From Alphaproteobacteria bacterium (GTDB lineage Bacteria; Pseudomonadota; Alphaproteobacteria; Puniceispirillales; Puniceispirillaceae): DNA of 7,939 nt. A model generated the notes under the pieces. The model was not told the DNA's origin. It searched no databases and saw only the letters and a list, made by a program, of their open reading frames with translations. The DNA lies in NCBI GenBank assembly GCA_011525265.1, contig WTHV01000150.1:1-7939 (forward strand), given 5' to 3'. Shown here piece after piece: positions 1 to 5,983 of the stretch. How positions within the stretch are numbered: the stretch's first letter is position 1; each line of letters starts with the position of its first letter. Made by a program: the position numbers and the translations under genes.

Positions 1-8
1 CACATAAC

Positions 9-1289
9 GTGCATTCACACCCGCCAAAAAAAGTAGGATATCTGGCCAAGCGGGAACGCTTCCTAGCCTATCGCATGTTGCTTCCGACATTTTTGATTGT
101 TTTAAGCATTGTACTTTTGCCATTGCTTGCGAATTTTTGGATTAGTTTTAAATCAGTCGAGTTGGGCGATTTGCGCGAAGCACGCCCAATGTTCAATGAA
201 CAGCTGAAACCGCGTCCAAAGGCGGCTGATCAGGAAGTTGTTTTACGCTATCGCATTCGTAACTCTTCTAAAAAAGAGGCCTTAACAGAGCTTGTCTTTA
301 CCGATGTTTTGCCAGAGGGGCTTGAACTTGGGCAATTGCCTGAGATGTGCGAGATGACACAGAGCAACCTATCTTGTGTGATTGGCACGCTTGAAGGTGG
401 TGAACGCTTGGAACTTAAAATTCCGGCCATTGCACAGCAGGTCTATATTGATAATGGCATTCGTGCCAGAAGCTCTAAACCTGAGGCGCGTTATGAGACA
501 GTGAACGTCTTGACAAGTTTTAGCTTTACGCTTGAGAATTTCACCAAGATTTTTTCAGCAGATGAATTTTGGACCGTATTACGCGTGTCCTTTTACTATA
601 CAATTTTCGGCACGTTTGGCGCACTTATACTTGGCTTATTTGCGGCTCAAATCCTCAACACATCCTTTTTCGGCAGGCCCGTGCTTCGCGGGTTATTTCT
701 CTTCCCTTATGTTGCCCCTGTGATTGCAGTGGCCTTTGCTTGGGTGTTGTTGTTGGATGCGGGGCCGGGCGGGACATTTAACGCGATGCTCCGCCAGCTA
801 GGTGCGACAGACGCGCCGATTAATTTTCTTGGACAGAAATCGGTTGCCATACCCATCTTTGGGTTTACTTGGCATTTTCCCATGGCTTTGACCACAGTGA
901 TCGCCTTTGAAGCATGGCGGTATTTTCCCCTGTCATTTTTGTTTATTTTGGCACGTATGCAGTCAATTCCATCAGATATGTATGAAGCAGCTGAGATGGA
1001 TGGTGCGACGCCATTTCAACAATTCTGGTTTTTGTCTCTGCCACAATTGGTTGGCATTTTAGCGGTGTTATTCTTACTGCGCTTCATTTGGACCTTTAAC
1101 AAATTTGACGATATCTTTTTGCTCACAGGTGGCGCAGCAGGCACAAGAACCTTGACAGTTGATGTGTATGAGCAAGCCTTTGCCATCTCCAATCTTGGGG
1201 CGGGTGCGGCTGTGGCTGTTGTGGTGTTTGTGGTGCTGTTAAGCTTTGCCATTTTATTCTTTAAATTCTCACCTCAGGATGATGCCTAA
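9..1289 (+). CDS. MalF-type sugar ABC transporter permease with an inserted DUF11-like periplasmic domain
   Basis: Inner-membrane permease of a binding-protein-dependent carbohydrate importer (MalF/UgpA family). TM1 is about residues 22-48. The core resumes with the family-typical FTLENFTKIF (about 173-182), and further membrane segments lie near 188-215, 227-250, 292-315, 345-362 and 397-420. The ATPase-contacting EAA loop is EAAEMDGATPFQQFW (326-340). Between TM1 and the core, residues about 52-170 form an extra domain with a DUF11-like pattern: YRIRNSS, TDVLPEGL, then Cys114...Cys123 and GTLEGGERLELKI. This makes the protein 426 aa against about 290-300 for simple members. The start is GTG at 9; no in-frame stop precedes it in the window, so the true start could lie further left. 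A TAA at 5-7 in another frame may end an upstream gene, perhaps the binding protein. The stop overlaps the next start (TAATG). Family is secure; substrate comes only from the operon's hydrolase. Confidence 0.93.
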   Translation: MHSHPPKKVGYLAKRERFLAYRMLLPTFLIVLSIVLLPLLANFWISFKSVELGDLREARPMFNEQLKPRPKAADQEVVLRYRIRNSSKKEALTELVFTDVLPEGLELGQLPEMCEMTQSNLSCVIGTLEGGERLELKIPAIAQQVYIDNGIRARSSKPEARYETVNVLTSFSFTLENFTKIFSADEFWTVLRVSFYYTIFGTFGALILGLFAAQILNTSFFGRPVLRGLFLFPYVAPVIAVAFAWVLLLDAGPGGTFNAMLRQLGATDAPINFLGQKSVAIPIFGFTWHFPMALTTVIAFEAWRYFPLSFLFILARMQSIPSDMYEAAEMDGATPFQQFWFLSLPQLVGILAVLFLLRFIWTFNKFDDIFLLTGGAAGTRTLTVDVYEQAFAISNLGAGAAVAVVVFVVLLSFAILFFKFSPQDDA

Positions 1290-2518
1290 TGCGATTTGGG
1301 AATGTAAGCTTTCTAGCTGCCTTATTTGGCCTCATATGGGGCGGTGTTTGGATGATTTGCACAAGCCTGCTGATTATGCTTATCACAGGTGTTGTCATGG
1401 TACCTGCCATCGGCCAAGCGACTATTGCGGGCGCTGTTGTGGGCGTTTTGCTTGTCCTATTGCCCTCAAAGATGCGAGAGATACGCTCTTACATCGTCCT
1501 TAGCGGCATTGCGGCATTAGGCTTGTGCCTCATGACAGCATTTGCGCCTTTTTCGTTGCCGTTAAGTGAGGCATTTTTCACCCAATTCATTGCGTTATTT
1601 CTCTGGGCAGGGCTTGTTATATGGTCTCTAGCATTATGTTTTGCGACCTATGAGGCAGGCTCTGAGAAGCGTTATCGCATAGAGGTATTATTCATTCGCT
1701 TGCTCAAAGGCTTAGGCCTATTGCTATTCACCATCTTTGTGGCATTGCCTTTTTATGTGATGGTGATGACAAGCTTGAAAAGCCAGCAATCTTTGTTGAA
1801 AAATCCGCTTGATTTCTCAGTTGATCTCTCATCGGGTGTCGCTGTGTTATTCCGCTCTTATGTTGAGTTATTCGCGGATTATCATTTCGGCACATTCTTA
1901 CTGAATTCTGCGATTGTCTCTGTTGTGACTGTGGTTGTGACATTGGCTTTTGCGATACCAGGGGCCTATGCTGTTGCACGGTTGCGTTTTCCAGGGCAGT
2001 TGTTTTTGTCTCGCTCTATTTTATTGATTTATATGGTGCCTGCCATTGTGCTTGTGATACCGCTTTACGCCATTTTCTCACAGCTAGGTTTGCGTGATTC
2101 CCTTGTTGGCTTGATGGTGGTTTATCCTGCCACAACCATTCCTGTCGCTTTATATATGTTGCAGGGCTATTTCAGAGGCTTGCCAGCAGAATTAGAAGAG
2201 GCAGGCCTCATGGACGGGCTGACAAGGTGGCAGGTGATTACAAAAATCACAATGCCATTGGCTTTGCCTGCGCTTGCGTCTGTCTCGTTATATGTCTTTA
2301 TGATCGCATGGAATGAGTTCTTATTTGCGTTTATGTTCCTTGATGATTTCCAGATTTTCACACTGTCTAGGGGTGTTGTGTCATTGAATTCATCAGAGGT
2401 GCCACGCCAACATTTAATGGCAGGGTCTGTTGTGGCAACCGTGCCTGTTTTGGTGATTTTCTTGTGGTTTGAAAAATATCTTGTATCCGGCCTGACAGCC
2501 GGAAGTGTTAAGGGCTAG
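1289..2518 (+). CDS. MalG-type sugar ABC transporter permease with an extra hydrophobic N-terminal domain
   Basis: Second transmembrane subunit of the importer (MalG/UgpE family). The conventional permease begins near residue 138, where KGLGLLLFTIFVALPFYVMV resembles the usual MalG N-terminus, and ends with the typical GLTAGSVKG. The EAA loop is ELEEAGLMDGLTRWQVITKI (301-320), and WNEFLFAFMFL (341-351) is also family-typical. Residues 1-135 are additional: hydrophobic stretches at roughly 8-40, 44-59, 67-88 and 98-120 suggest about four extra membrane helices, then a basic linker (EKRYRIEV). Normal members are about 270-300 aa; this one is 409. The ATG shares its A with the upstream TAA stop (1287-1289), and an AGGA (1276-1279) sits 9 nt before it, so the long start is translationally coupled and believable. 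It pairs with the MalF-type subunit to form the channel. Confidence 0.93.
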   Translation: MRFGNVSFLAALFGLIWGGVWMICTSLLIMLITGVVMVPAIGQATIAGAVVGVLLVLLPSKMREIRSYIVLSGIAALGLCLMTAFAPFSLPLSEAFFTQFIALFLWAGLVIWSLALCFATYEAGSEKRYRIEVLFIRLLKGLGLLLFTIFVALPFYVMVMTSLKSQQSLLKNPLDFSVDLSSGVAVLFRSYVELFADYHFGTFLLNSAIVSVVTVVVTLAFAIPGAYAVARLRFPGQLFLSRSILLIYMVPAIVLVIPLYAIFSQLGLRDSLVGLMVVYPATTIPVALYMLQGYFRGLPAELEEAGLMDGLTRWQVITKITMPLALPALASVSLYVFMIAWNEFLFAFMFLDDFQIFTLSRGVVSLNSSEVPRQHLMAGSVVATVPVLVIFLWFEKYLVSGLTAGSVKG

Positions 2519-2521
2519 ATT

Positions 2522-3811
2522 ATGCTGAGTGAGTTAGACAAAAAAGCAAGAGATATCCTTGCCAAAAATGATCGCGGTGGATTTACCATTCCAACTGCGC
2601 GTCTTTATCCGTTTCAATGGAATTGGGATTCAGCCTTTATCGCCCTTGGTATTGCAACAATGGATAATCAGCGCGCATGGCAGGAATTAGAGATGCTTGT
2701 CGAAGGGCAGGCAGATGATGGGATGATACCGTCTATTATCTTCCGCAATGATGATGATGATTATTTCCCCGGCCATAAGGTTTGGCAGACCAAGAATGGT
2801 GCGATTAATGGCACAGGTATTTCACAGCCGCCTGTTCTTGCATCAGTTGTCGCCCAACTTGCTAAAGCGCATGGGCAAGAGGGTCTAAAACGTGCAAAAG
2901 CCCTATTTCCTGCGATGATGAAATGGCACAGATGGTGGCATGAATGCCGCACGCCAGAGGGGGCAGATGTGGTTTGCACTGTGCATCCGTGGGAGACAGG
3001 CAGAGATAATTGCCCTGATTGGAAAATTGGTCTGCGCAATATGCAAACAGACCCCAATCTTGAGCCCTATCAGCGCAAAGATATTGAGCACGCCAATCCA
3101 GAAGAGCGTCCAAGCCAAGAAGAATATGATAAATATATTTCCATCGTAAAATTTGGCCGTGAGATAGGCTGGGATCAAACATTATTGACCAATAAGGGGC
3201 CGTTTTTGATGGCTGATCCAGGGATTTTCTTCATCTTACTTCGCGCTGATAGGGATTTGCTAAGCCTTGCGCAAGAATTGGGATTTGAGGAAGAGGCACA
3301 GATTATTGCACAATGGATTAAAGGAGCGGAAATATCGGCCAATCAATTCTGGAATGAGGAATTTGGTGCCTTTTGTGCATGGGATGTACGCACGGGGGAA
3401 TTCTCACATGGGTTTTCCAATGCGAGCGCTTTATGTTTTTACGCTGATGTCGGCACAGCAGAACAGCGTGAAAAGACCCTTTCTCATATGGAACGTATTG
3501 CAAGCCAGACAAAATTTGGCCAGTCAAGTTGGGACCCTGATGCGCCCTTATTTGAAAGTCAGCGTTATTGGTGTGGGCCATTATGGTGTCAGATGAATTA
3601 CATGATAGCCAAAGGCCTTAAAGAACAAGGCGAAGATGTTTTGGCCGCTAAAATGCGTGATGATTTGAAGAATGTCATTGAATTATCTGGTTTTTACGAA
3701 TGTTTTGACCCGCTAAGCGGGGCAGGGTGTATTGGTCATGATTTTTCATGGACCGCCGCTTTGTGGCTTGCATGGGCAAGCCCATCACTTAATCAGCAAA
3801 CACCCGCATAA
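2522..3811 (+). CDS. Cytoplasmic GH63-type glycoside hydrolase, probable glucosylglycerate/mannosylglycerate hydrolase
   Basis: Predicted (alpha/alpha)6-barrel hydrolase of the bacterial GH63/MGH1-like group, whose characterised members split mannosylglycerate or glucosylglycerate into hexose and glycerate. Visible features in order: RLYPFQWNWDSAF (27-39) with Trp34 and Asp36 in the substrate pocket region; DDGMIPSIIF (65-74); HPWETGRDNCPDW (155-167), where Asp162 is the likely general acid; RYWCGPLW (348-355); and GFYECFDPLSG followed by HDFSWTAAL (390-414), where Glu393 is the likely base. The length of 429 aa suits single-domain family members. There is no signal peptide, so the substrate must be imported whole. 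An AAGGG (2510-2514) lies 7 nt before the ATG, and the upstream stop is only 3 nt away. Placement between permease and ATPase genes ties it to the transporter. Trehalase (GH37) or another GH63 alpha-glucosidase activity is the main alternative; the exact sugar cannot be read from the sequence. Confidence 0.85.
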   Translation: MLSELDKKARDILAKNDRGGFTIPTARLYPFQWNWDSAFIALGIATMDNQRAWQELEMLVEGQADDGMIPSIIFRNDDDDYFPGHKVWQTKNGAINGTGISQPPVLASVVAQLAKAHGQEGLKRAKALFPAMMKWHRWWHECRTPEGADVVCTVHPWETGRDNCPDWKIGLRNMQTDPNLEPYQRKDIEHANPEERPSQEEYDKYISIVKFGREIGWDQTLLTNKGPFLMADPGIFFILLRADRDLLSLAQELGFEEEAQIIAQWIKGAEISANQFWNEEFGAFCAWDVRTGEFSHGFSNASALCFYADVGTAEQREKTLSHMERIASQTKFGQSSWDPDAPLFESQRYWCGPLWCQMNYMIAKGLKEQGEDVLAAKMRDDLKNVIELSGFYECFDPLSGAGCIGHDFSWTAALWLAWASPSLNQQTPA

Positions 3812-3815
3812 GGAG
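3811..3815 (+). promoter_or_regulatory. Strong ribosome binding site of the ATPase gene, overlapping the hydrolase stop
   Basis: AGGAG begins on the final A of the hydrolase TAA and lies 7 nt before the ATG at 3823. It selects 3823 over the out-of-frame ATG at 3818, and it implies that translation continues directly from the hydrolase gene. Confidence 0.75.
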
Positions 3816-3822
3816 AGATGTT

Positions 3823-4875
3823 ATGGGGGCAATTCGGCTCGAAAAAATTGAAAAATGGTTTGGTGATACACAAGTCATCAAAGGCATTGACCTTGAAATC
3901 CAAGATGGTGAGATGGTGGTTTTTGTCGGGCCATCTGGTTGTGGAAAATCAACTTTATTGCGCATGATTGCTGGTCTTGAAGAGACAAGCTATGGCGATA
4001 TTTACCTTGATGGTGAGCGTGTCACAGACAAGCTGCCATCTGAGCGTGCCTTGTCTATGGTGTTTCAATCTTATGCGCTCTATCCCCATATGAATGTGGA
4101 AGATAATGTGGGCTTTGGTTTGAAAACAGCAGGCGTACCATCTGATGAGATTGCCGCAAAAGTCAAAGAAGCCTCTTCGATCCTAGAGCTTGAGGCTTAT
4201 TTAAAGCGTCGTCCAAAAGAGCTGTCTGGTGGTCAAAGACAGCGTGTTGCCATTGGTCGTGCCATCGTAAGAGAGCCAAAGGGCTTTTTGTTTGATGAGC
4301 CGTTATCAAACCTTGATGCGGCGCTTCGTGTGCAAATGCGGTTTGAGATTGCCAAGCTTCATGAGCGCCTAAAGGCGACAATGATCTATGTTACGCATGA
4401 TCAGGTTGAAGCTATGACTTTGGCTGATAAAATCGTCGTCTTAAGAGATGGGCTGATTGAGCAGGTTGGGACGCCCAAAGCCCTCTATGAGACACCGGAA
4501 AGCCAATTTGTGGCCGGCTTTATTGGCAGCCCGAAGATGAATTTTCTATCTGGCAAGCGTGATGATAAAGGCTTTGTGTTAAAAGGCCACGCAACGCTAT
4601 CTTGCAAGCTAGCATCATCTGCCAAGCCGGTAACGTGTGGTGTGCACCCAGAACATATCACCATCACGGATAAAAAACCCGATGTCACAGGCGAGGTGGT
4701 GTTATATGAATATCTTGGTGCGGATTGCTTTGTTTATGTTGATTGCAAGCAAGCCGGTATCCTAACGGTGCGCATAAGCGATGAGGTGAGCTATCAAACA
4801 GGTCAGACTGTCGGCCTTTCATTTGATAAAAAACGCCTGCATTTCTTTGATAAACAAGGCAAAGCCTGTCGGTAA
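3823..4875 (+). CDS. MalK/UgpC-type ABC transporter ATP-binding protein
   Basis: Nucleotide-binding subunit that powers the importer encoded upstream. All catalytic motifs are present: Walker A GPSGCGKST (36-44), Q-loop Gln82 in VFQSYALYPHM, signature LSGGQRQRVAIGRA (134-147), Walker B FLFDEP (155-160) with catalytic Glu159, D-loop SNLD (162-165) and switch His192 in YVTHDQ. Residues from about 235 to 345 form the C-terminal regulatory TOBE/OB region typical of this subfamily, including GVHPEHITI (273-281). The length of 350 aa is normal. The Shine-Dalgarno AGGAG (3811-3815) begins on the last base of the hydrolase stop codon, 7 nt before the ATG, so it belongs to the same transcript. An ATG at 3818 is out of frame and not the start. 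MalK-type ATPases are often shared between importers, but the position argues for dedicated use. Confidence 0.96.
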   Translation: MGAIRLEKIEKWFGDTQVIKGIDLEIQDGEMVVFVGPSGCGKSTLLRMIAGLEETSYGDIYLDGERVTDKLPSERALSMVFQSYALYPHMNVEDNVGFGLKTAGVPSDEIAAKVKEASSILELEAYLKRRPKELSGGQRQRVAIGRAIVREPKGFLFDEPLSNLDAALRVQMRFEIAKLHERLKATMIYVTHDQVEAMTLADKIVVLRDGLIEQVGTPKALYETPESQFVAGFIGSPKMNFLSGKRDDKGFVLKGHATLSCKLASSAKPVTCGVHPEHITITDKKPDVTGEVVLYEYLGADCFVYVDCKQAGILTVRISDEVSYQTGQTVGLSFDKKRLHFFDKQGKACR

Positions 4876-4879
4876 ACTC

Positions 4880-4922
4880 GCAAAAATATATCGTGCAAAA
4901 TATATCTTGCAAAATATATTTG
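4880..4922. repeat. Three tandem AT-rich ~14-bp direct repeats
   Basis: Three consecutive units start at 4880, 4895 and 4909 with the shared core GCAAAATATAT; the first unit has one extra A. The unit length is 15, 14 and about 14 bp. They begin 5 nt after the ATPase stop codon and lie before the putative promoter of the next gene. They could be a multi-site binding element, an AT-rich upstream promoter element, or a slippage product. Their exact phasing of about 1.4 helical turns is an observation only. Confidence 0.8.
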
Positions 4923-4948
4923 GGCAGATGTGAAAAATCTCATTATAT
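4920..4948 (+). promoter_or_regulatory. Possible sigma70-type promoter for the glutaredoxin-fold gene
   Basis: TTGGGC (4920-4925) and TTATAT (4943-4948) are separated by 17 bp. They lie directly after the tandem repeats and about 55 bp upstream of the ATG at 5003. The match to consensus is moderate. The position, in the first non-coding gap after the operon, supports it. Confidence 0.35.
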
Positions 4949-4962
4949 CCTGCACTATATTG

Positions 4963-4977
4963 GCGCTACGATAGCGC
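4963..4977. repeat. Perfect short inverted repeat (hairpin) in the leader of the glutaredoxin-fold gene
   Basis: GCGCTA, a CGA loop and TAGCGC give a perfect 6-bp stem that is GC-rich in an otherwise AT-rich gap. It lies just downstream of the putative -10 and 25 nt before the ATG. No T-run follows, so it is not a clear intrinsic terminator. It may be an operator, a leader hairpin, or the 3' boundary of the transporter transcript. Confidence 0.5.
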
Positions 4978-5002
4978 GATGATTAGTCATTTGTGAGGTA
5001 AA

Positions 5003-5350
5003 ATGCGTAAGATTCTAACTGAAGATAATATTGCTGTGGCACTTCGTCCTAAAATCACAACCTATCAGTCTGAGATTTTGGATGAGGTAATGAGCGCTGT
5101 TGCGCAAAACCGCATTGTGGTGGTTGGGATGCGCTATAATAATTCTGTTCGCAAAGCCCGCAATAACTTAACCAAAGCAGGGGTGAACTTCGTCTATTTA
5201 GAATATGGTAGCTATCTGCAAGGCTGGTATAAGCGCCTTACGCTTAAAATGTGGACTGGTTTTTCAACGTTTCCCATGATTTTCATTGATCAGACGCTTA
5301 TTGGCGGCAACGCAGAGCTTGAGGCATTGCTGAAAAAAGGGGAAATATAG
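5003..5350 (+). CDS. Glutaredoxin-fold protein lacking all cysteines
   Basis: A 115-aa protein whose residues about 36-115 match a glutaredoxin fold: the beta strand RIVVVGM (37-43), helix start VRKARNNL (49-56), the YLEYGSYL segment (65-72), LKMWTGFSTFPMIFI (81-95) with the cis-proline loop Pro91, and the glutathione-side GG motif IGGNAEL (100-106). The redox site is missing. Aligning Ala52-Arg53 with the Ala-Lys that follows CPYC in ordinary glutaredoxins puts Asn46-Asn47-Ser48-Val49 in place of the Cys-x-x-Cys, and there is no cysteine anywhere in the protein. It therefore cannot work as a dithiol or monothiol glutaredoxin by the known mechanism; a binding or structural role is possible. 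The start is supported by GAGGT (4995-4999). It is separated from the transporter operon by 127 bp and seems independent of it. Confidence 0.87.
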   Translation: MRKILTEDNIAVALRPKITTYQSEILDEVMSAVAQNRIVVVGMRYNNSVRKARNNLTKAGVNFVYLEYGSYLQGWYKRLTLKMWTGFSTFPMIFIDQTLIGGNAELEALLKKGEI

Positions 5351-5364
5351 CCTGATTTTACCTG

Positions 5365-5535
5365 TTATTCATGGTCTTTTGATCTGAAAAAGGGCACGAG
5401 GAATACAAGGCAGGCTATGAGAAAAAACACTGAGCCAAACATGGCCCAGAAGCTGCCAATGCTAGAAATACAAAAGCCAATGGCTGAGACAATAAATAAT
5501 ACCCAACCGATCAAATTAATCGTGCGATTTGTCAT
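5365..5535 (-). CDS. Small two-helix membrane protein (56 aa), hypothetical
   Basis: Reading the minus strand from the ATG at 5535 to the TAA at 5365-5367 gives 56 residues starting MTNRTINLIGW and ending VPFFRSKDHE. Two hydrophobic helices (about 7-26 and 31-51) are joined by a short turn (SSIGSFW), with a basic and acidic C-terminal tail. It looks like the short alphaproteobacterial membrane proteins sometimes labelled cytochrome oxidase subunit III, but it contains none of the features of a true oxidase subunit, so I assign no function. The ribosome binding site is weak: an AGGG on the minus strand (5550-5553) is 14 nt from the start. The gene is convergent with the glutaredoxin-fold gene, with 14 nt between the stops, and it fills what would otherwise be an empty gap of over 300 bp. 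Confidence 0.7.
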   Translation of the reverse strand: MTNRTINLIGWVLFIVSAIGFCISSIGSFWAMFGSVFFLIACLVFLVPFFRSKDHE

Positions 5536-5564
5536 GGCGGAACATGCTACCCTGTAAGTTTCAT

Positions 5565-5579
5565 CTTTATATGATAAAG
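5565..5579. repeat. Perfect AT-rich inverted repeat between divergent small genes
   Basis: CTTTAT, an ATG loop and ATAAAG give a perfect 6-bp inverted repeat. It lies 30 bp upstream of the 56-aa minus-strand gene and about 115 bp upstream of the 89-aa plus-strand gene, a suitable place for an operator. AT-rich palindromes of this size can arise by chance. Confidence 0.4.
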
Positions 5580-5632
5580 GGTGCCTGTGTTTATGGCGTC
5601 TGACAAGCTTTGTTAAGGCGGCTCAAAAACCA

Positions 5633-5662
5633 TTGCACAAGGGATACCAATCTTGCCATAAT
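5633..5662 (+). promoter_or_regulatory. Likely sigma70-type promoter for the 89-aa/114-aa gene pair
   Basis: TTGCAC (5633-5638) and CATAAT (5657-5662) are separated by 18 bp. This would give a leader of about 27 nt before the ATG at 5696, which has a good Shine-Dalgarno AAGGGA (5683-5688) 7 nt upstream. The rest of 5536-5695 shows no coding sequence. Confidence 0.5.
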
Positions 5663-5695
5663 GGATAAGATTATTTCGATATAAGGGATAGATTT

Positions 5696-5965
5696 ATGTT
5701 TTTACGCACGATGTTTACATTGGCACGTCAAATGTTTGTTGGTGCGCTATATCTTGTCTCTCTTAGCTGTATTCTTGTTGCTTATGCATTTCTTCAGAAA
5801 TCAGACTATTGGAACGCCTTTCTGCTTGGTATAATTGTGCCTGTTATCGCCATTATATTGCATATTCTCATAGCCAAATATCTCAAAAAATATGATGTCA
5901 AATTTGATAAGGATTTTGAGGGTTTAAGAAAGCGTAATAATAGCATTAATCGCCTTATTCGGTGA
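5696..5965 (+). CDS. Small inner-membrane protein (89 aa), hypothetical
   Basis: I do not recognise the family. The sequence shows two hydrophobic helices at about 11-33 and 41-62, with a short polar turn (QKSDYW) between them. A soluble, strongly charged C-terminal tail follows (KYLKKYDVKFDKDFEGLRKR, about 61-80, then NNSINRLIR). By the positive-inside rule, the basic N-terminal residues and the basic tail suggest that both ends face the cytoplasm. The start is supported by AAGGGA 7 nt upstream and a plausible promoter before it. The next gene begins 18 nt after its stop, so the two are probably co-transcribed. Confidence 0.7.
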   Translation: MFLRTMFTLARQMFVGALYLVSLSCILVAYAFLQKSDYWNAFLLGIIVPVIAIILHILIAKYLKKYDVKFDKDFEGLRKRNNSINRLIR

Positions 5966-5983
5966 GCAGAGCCCATTAGCATT

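Noticed and set aside
2862..3182. A 106-codon open frame on the minus strand inside the hydrolase gene
   Set aside because: It lies fully antisense to a strongly supported family member with all motifs, has no ribosome binding site in a useful place, and resembles no protein I know. It is a shadow of the real gene.
3267..3596. A 109-codon plus-strand frame inside the hydrolase gene
   Set aside because: Out-of-frame overlap with a confident coding region, with no recognisable features and no separate ribosome binding site.
2522..3811. Trehalase (GH37) as the main call for the hydrolase
   Set aside because: Both families share the barrel fold, but the QWNWDSAF, HPWETGRDN and GFYECFDP pattern and the short single-domain length fit the GH63 glycosylglycerate hydrolase group better. 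It is kept as an alternative in the feature.
4857..4867. Intrinsic terminator at the end of the ATPase gene (AGGC-AAA-GCCT)
   Set aside because: The stem is only 4 bp, lies inside the coding sequence, and is not followed by a T-run.
4880..4922. CRISPR-like array
   Set aside because: The repeats are only about 14 bp, contiguous without spacers, and there are only three; no cas genes are nearby.
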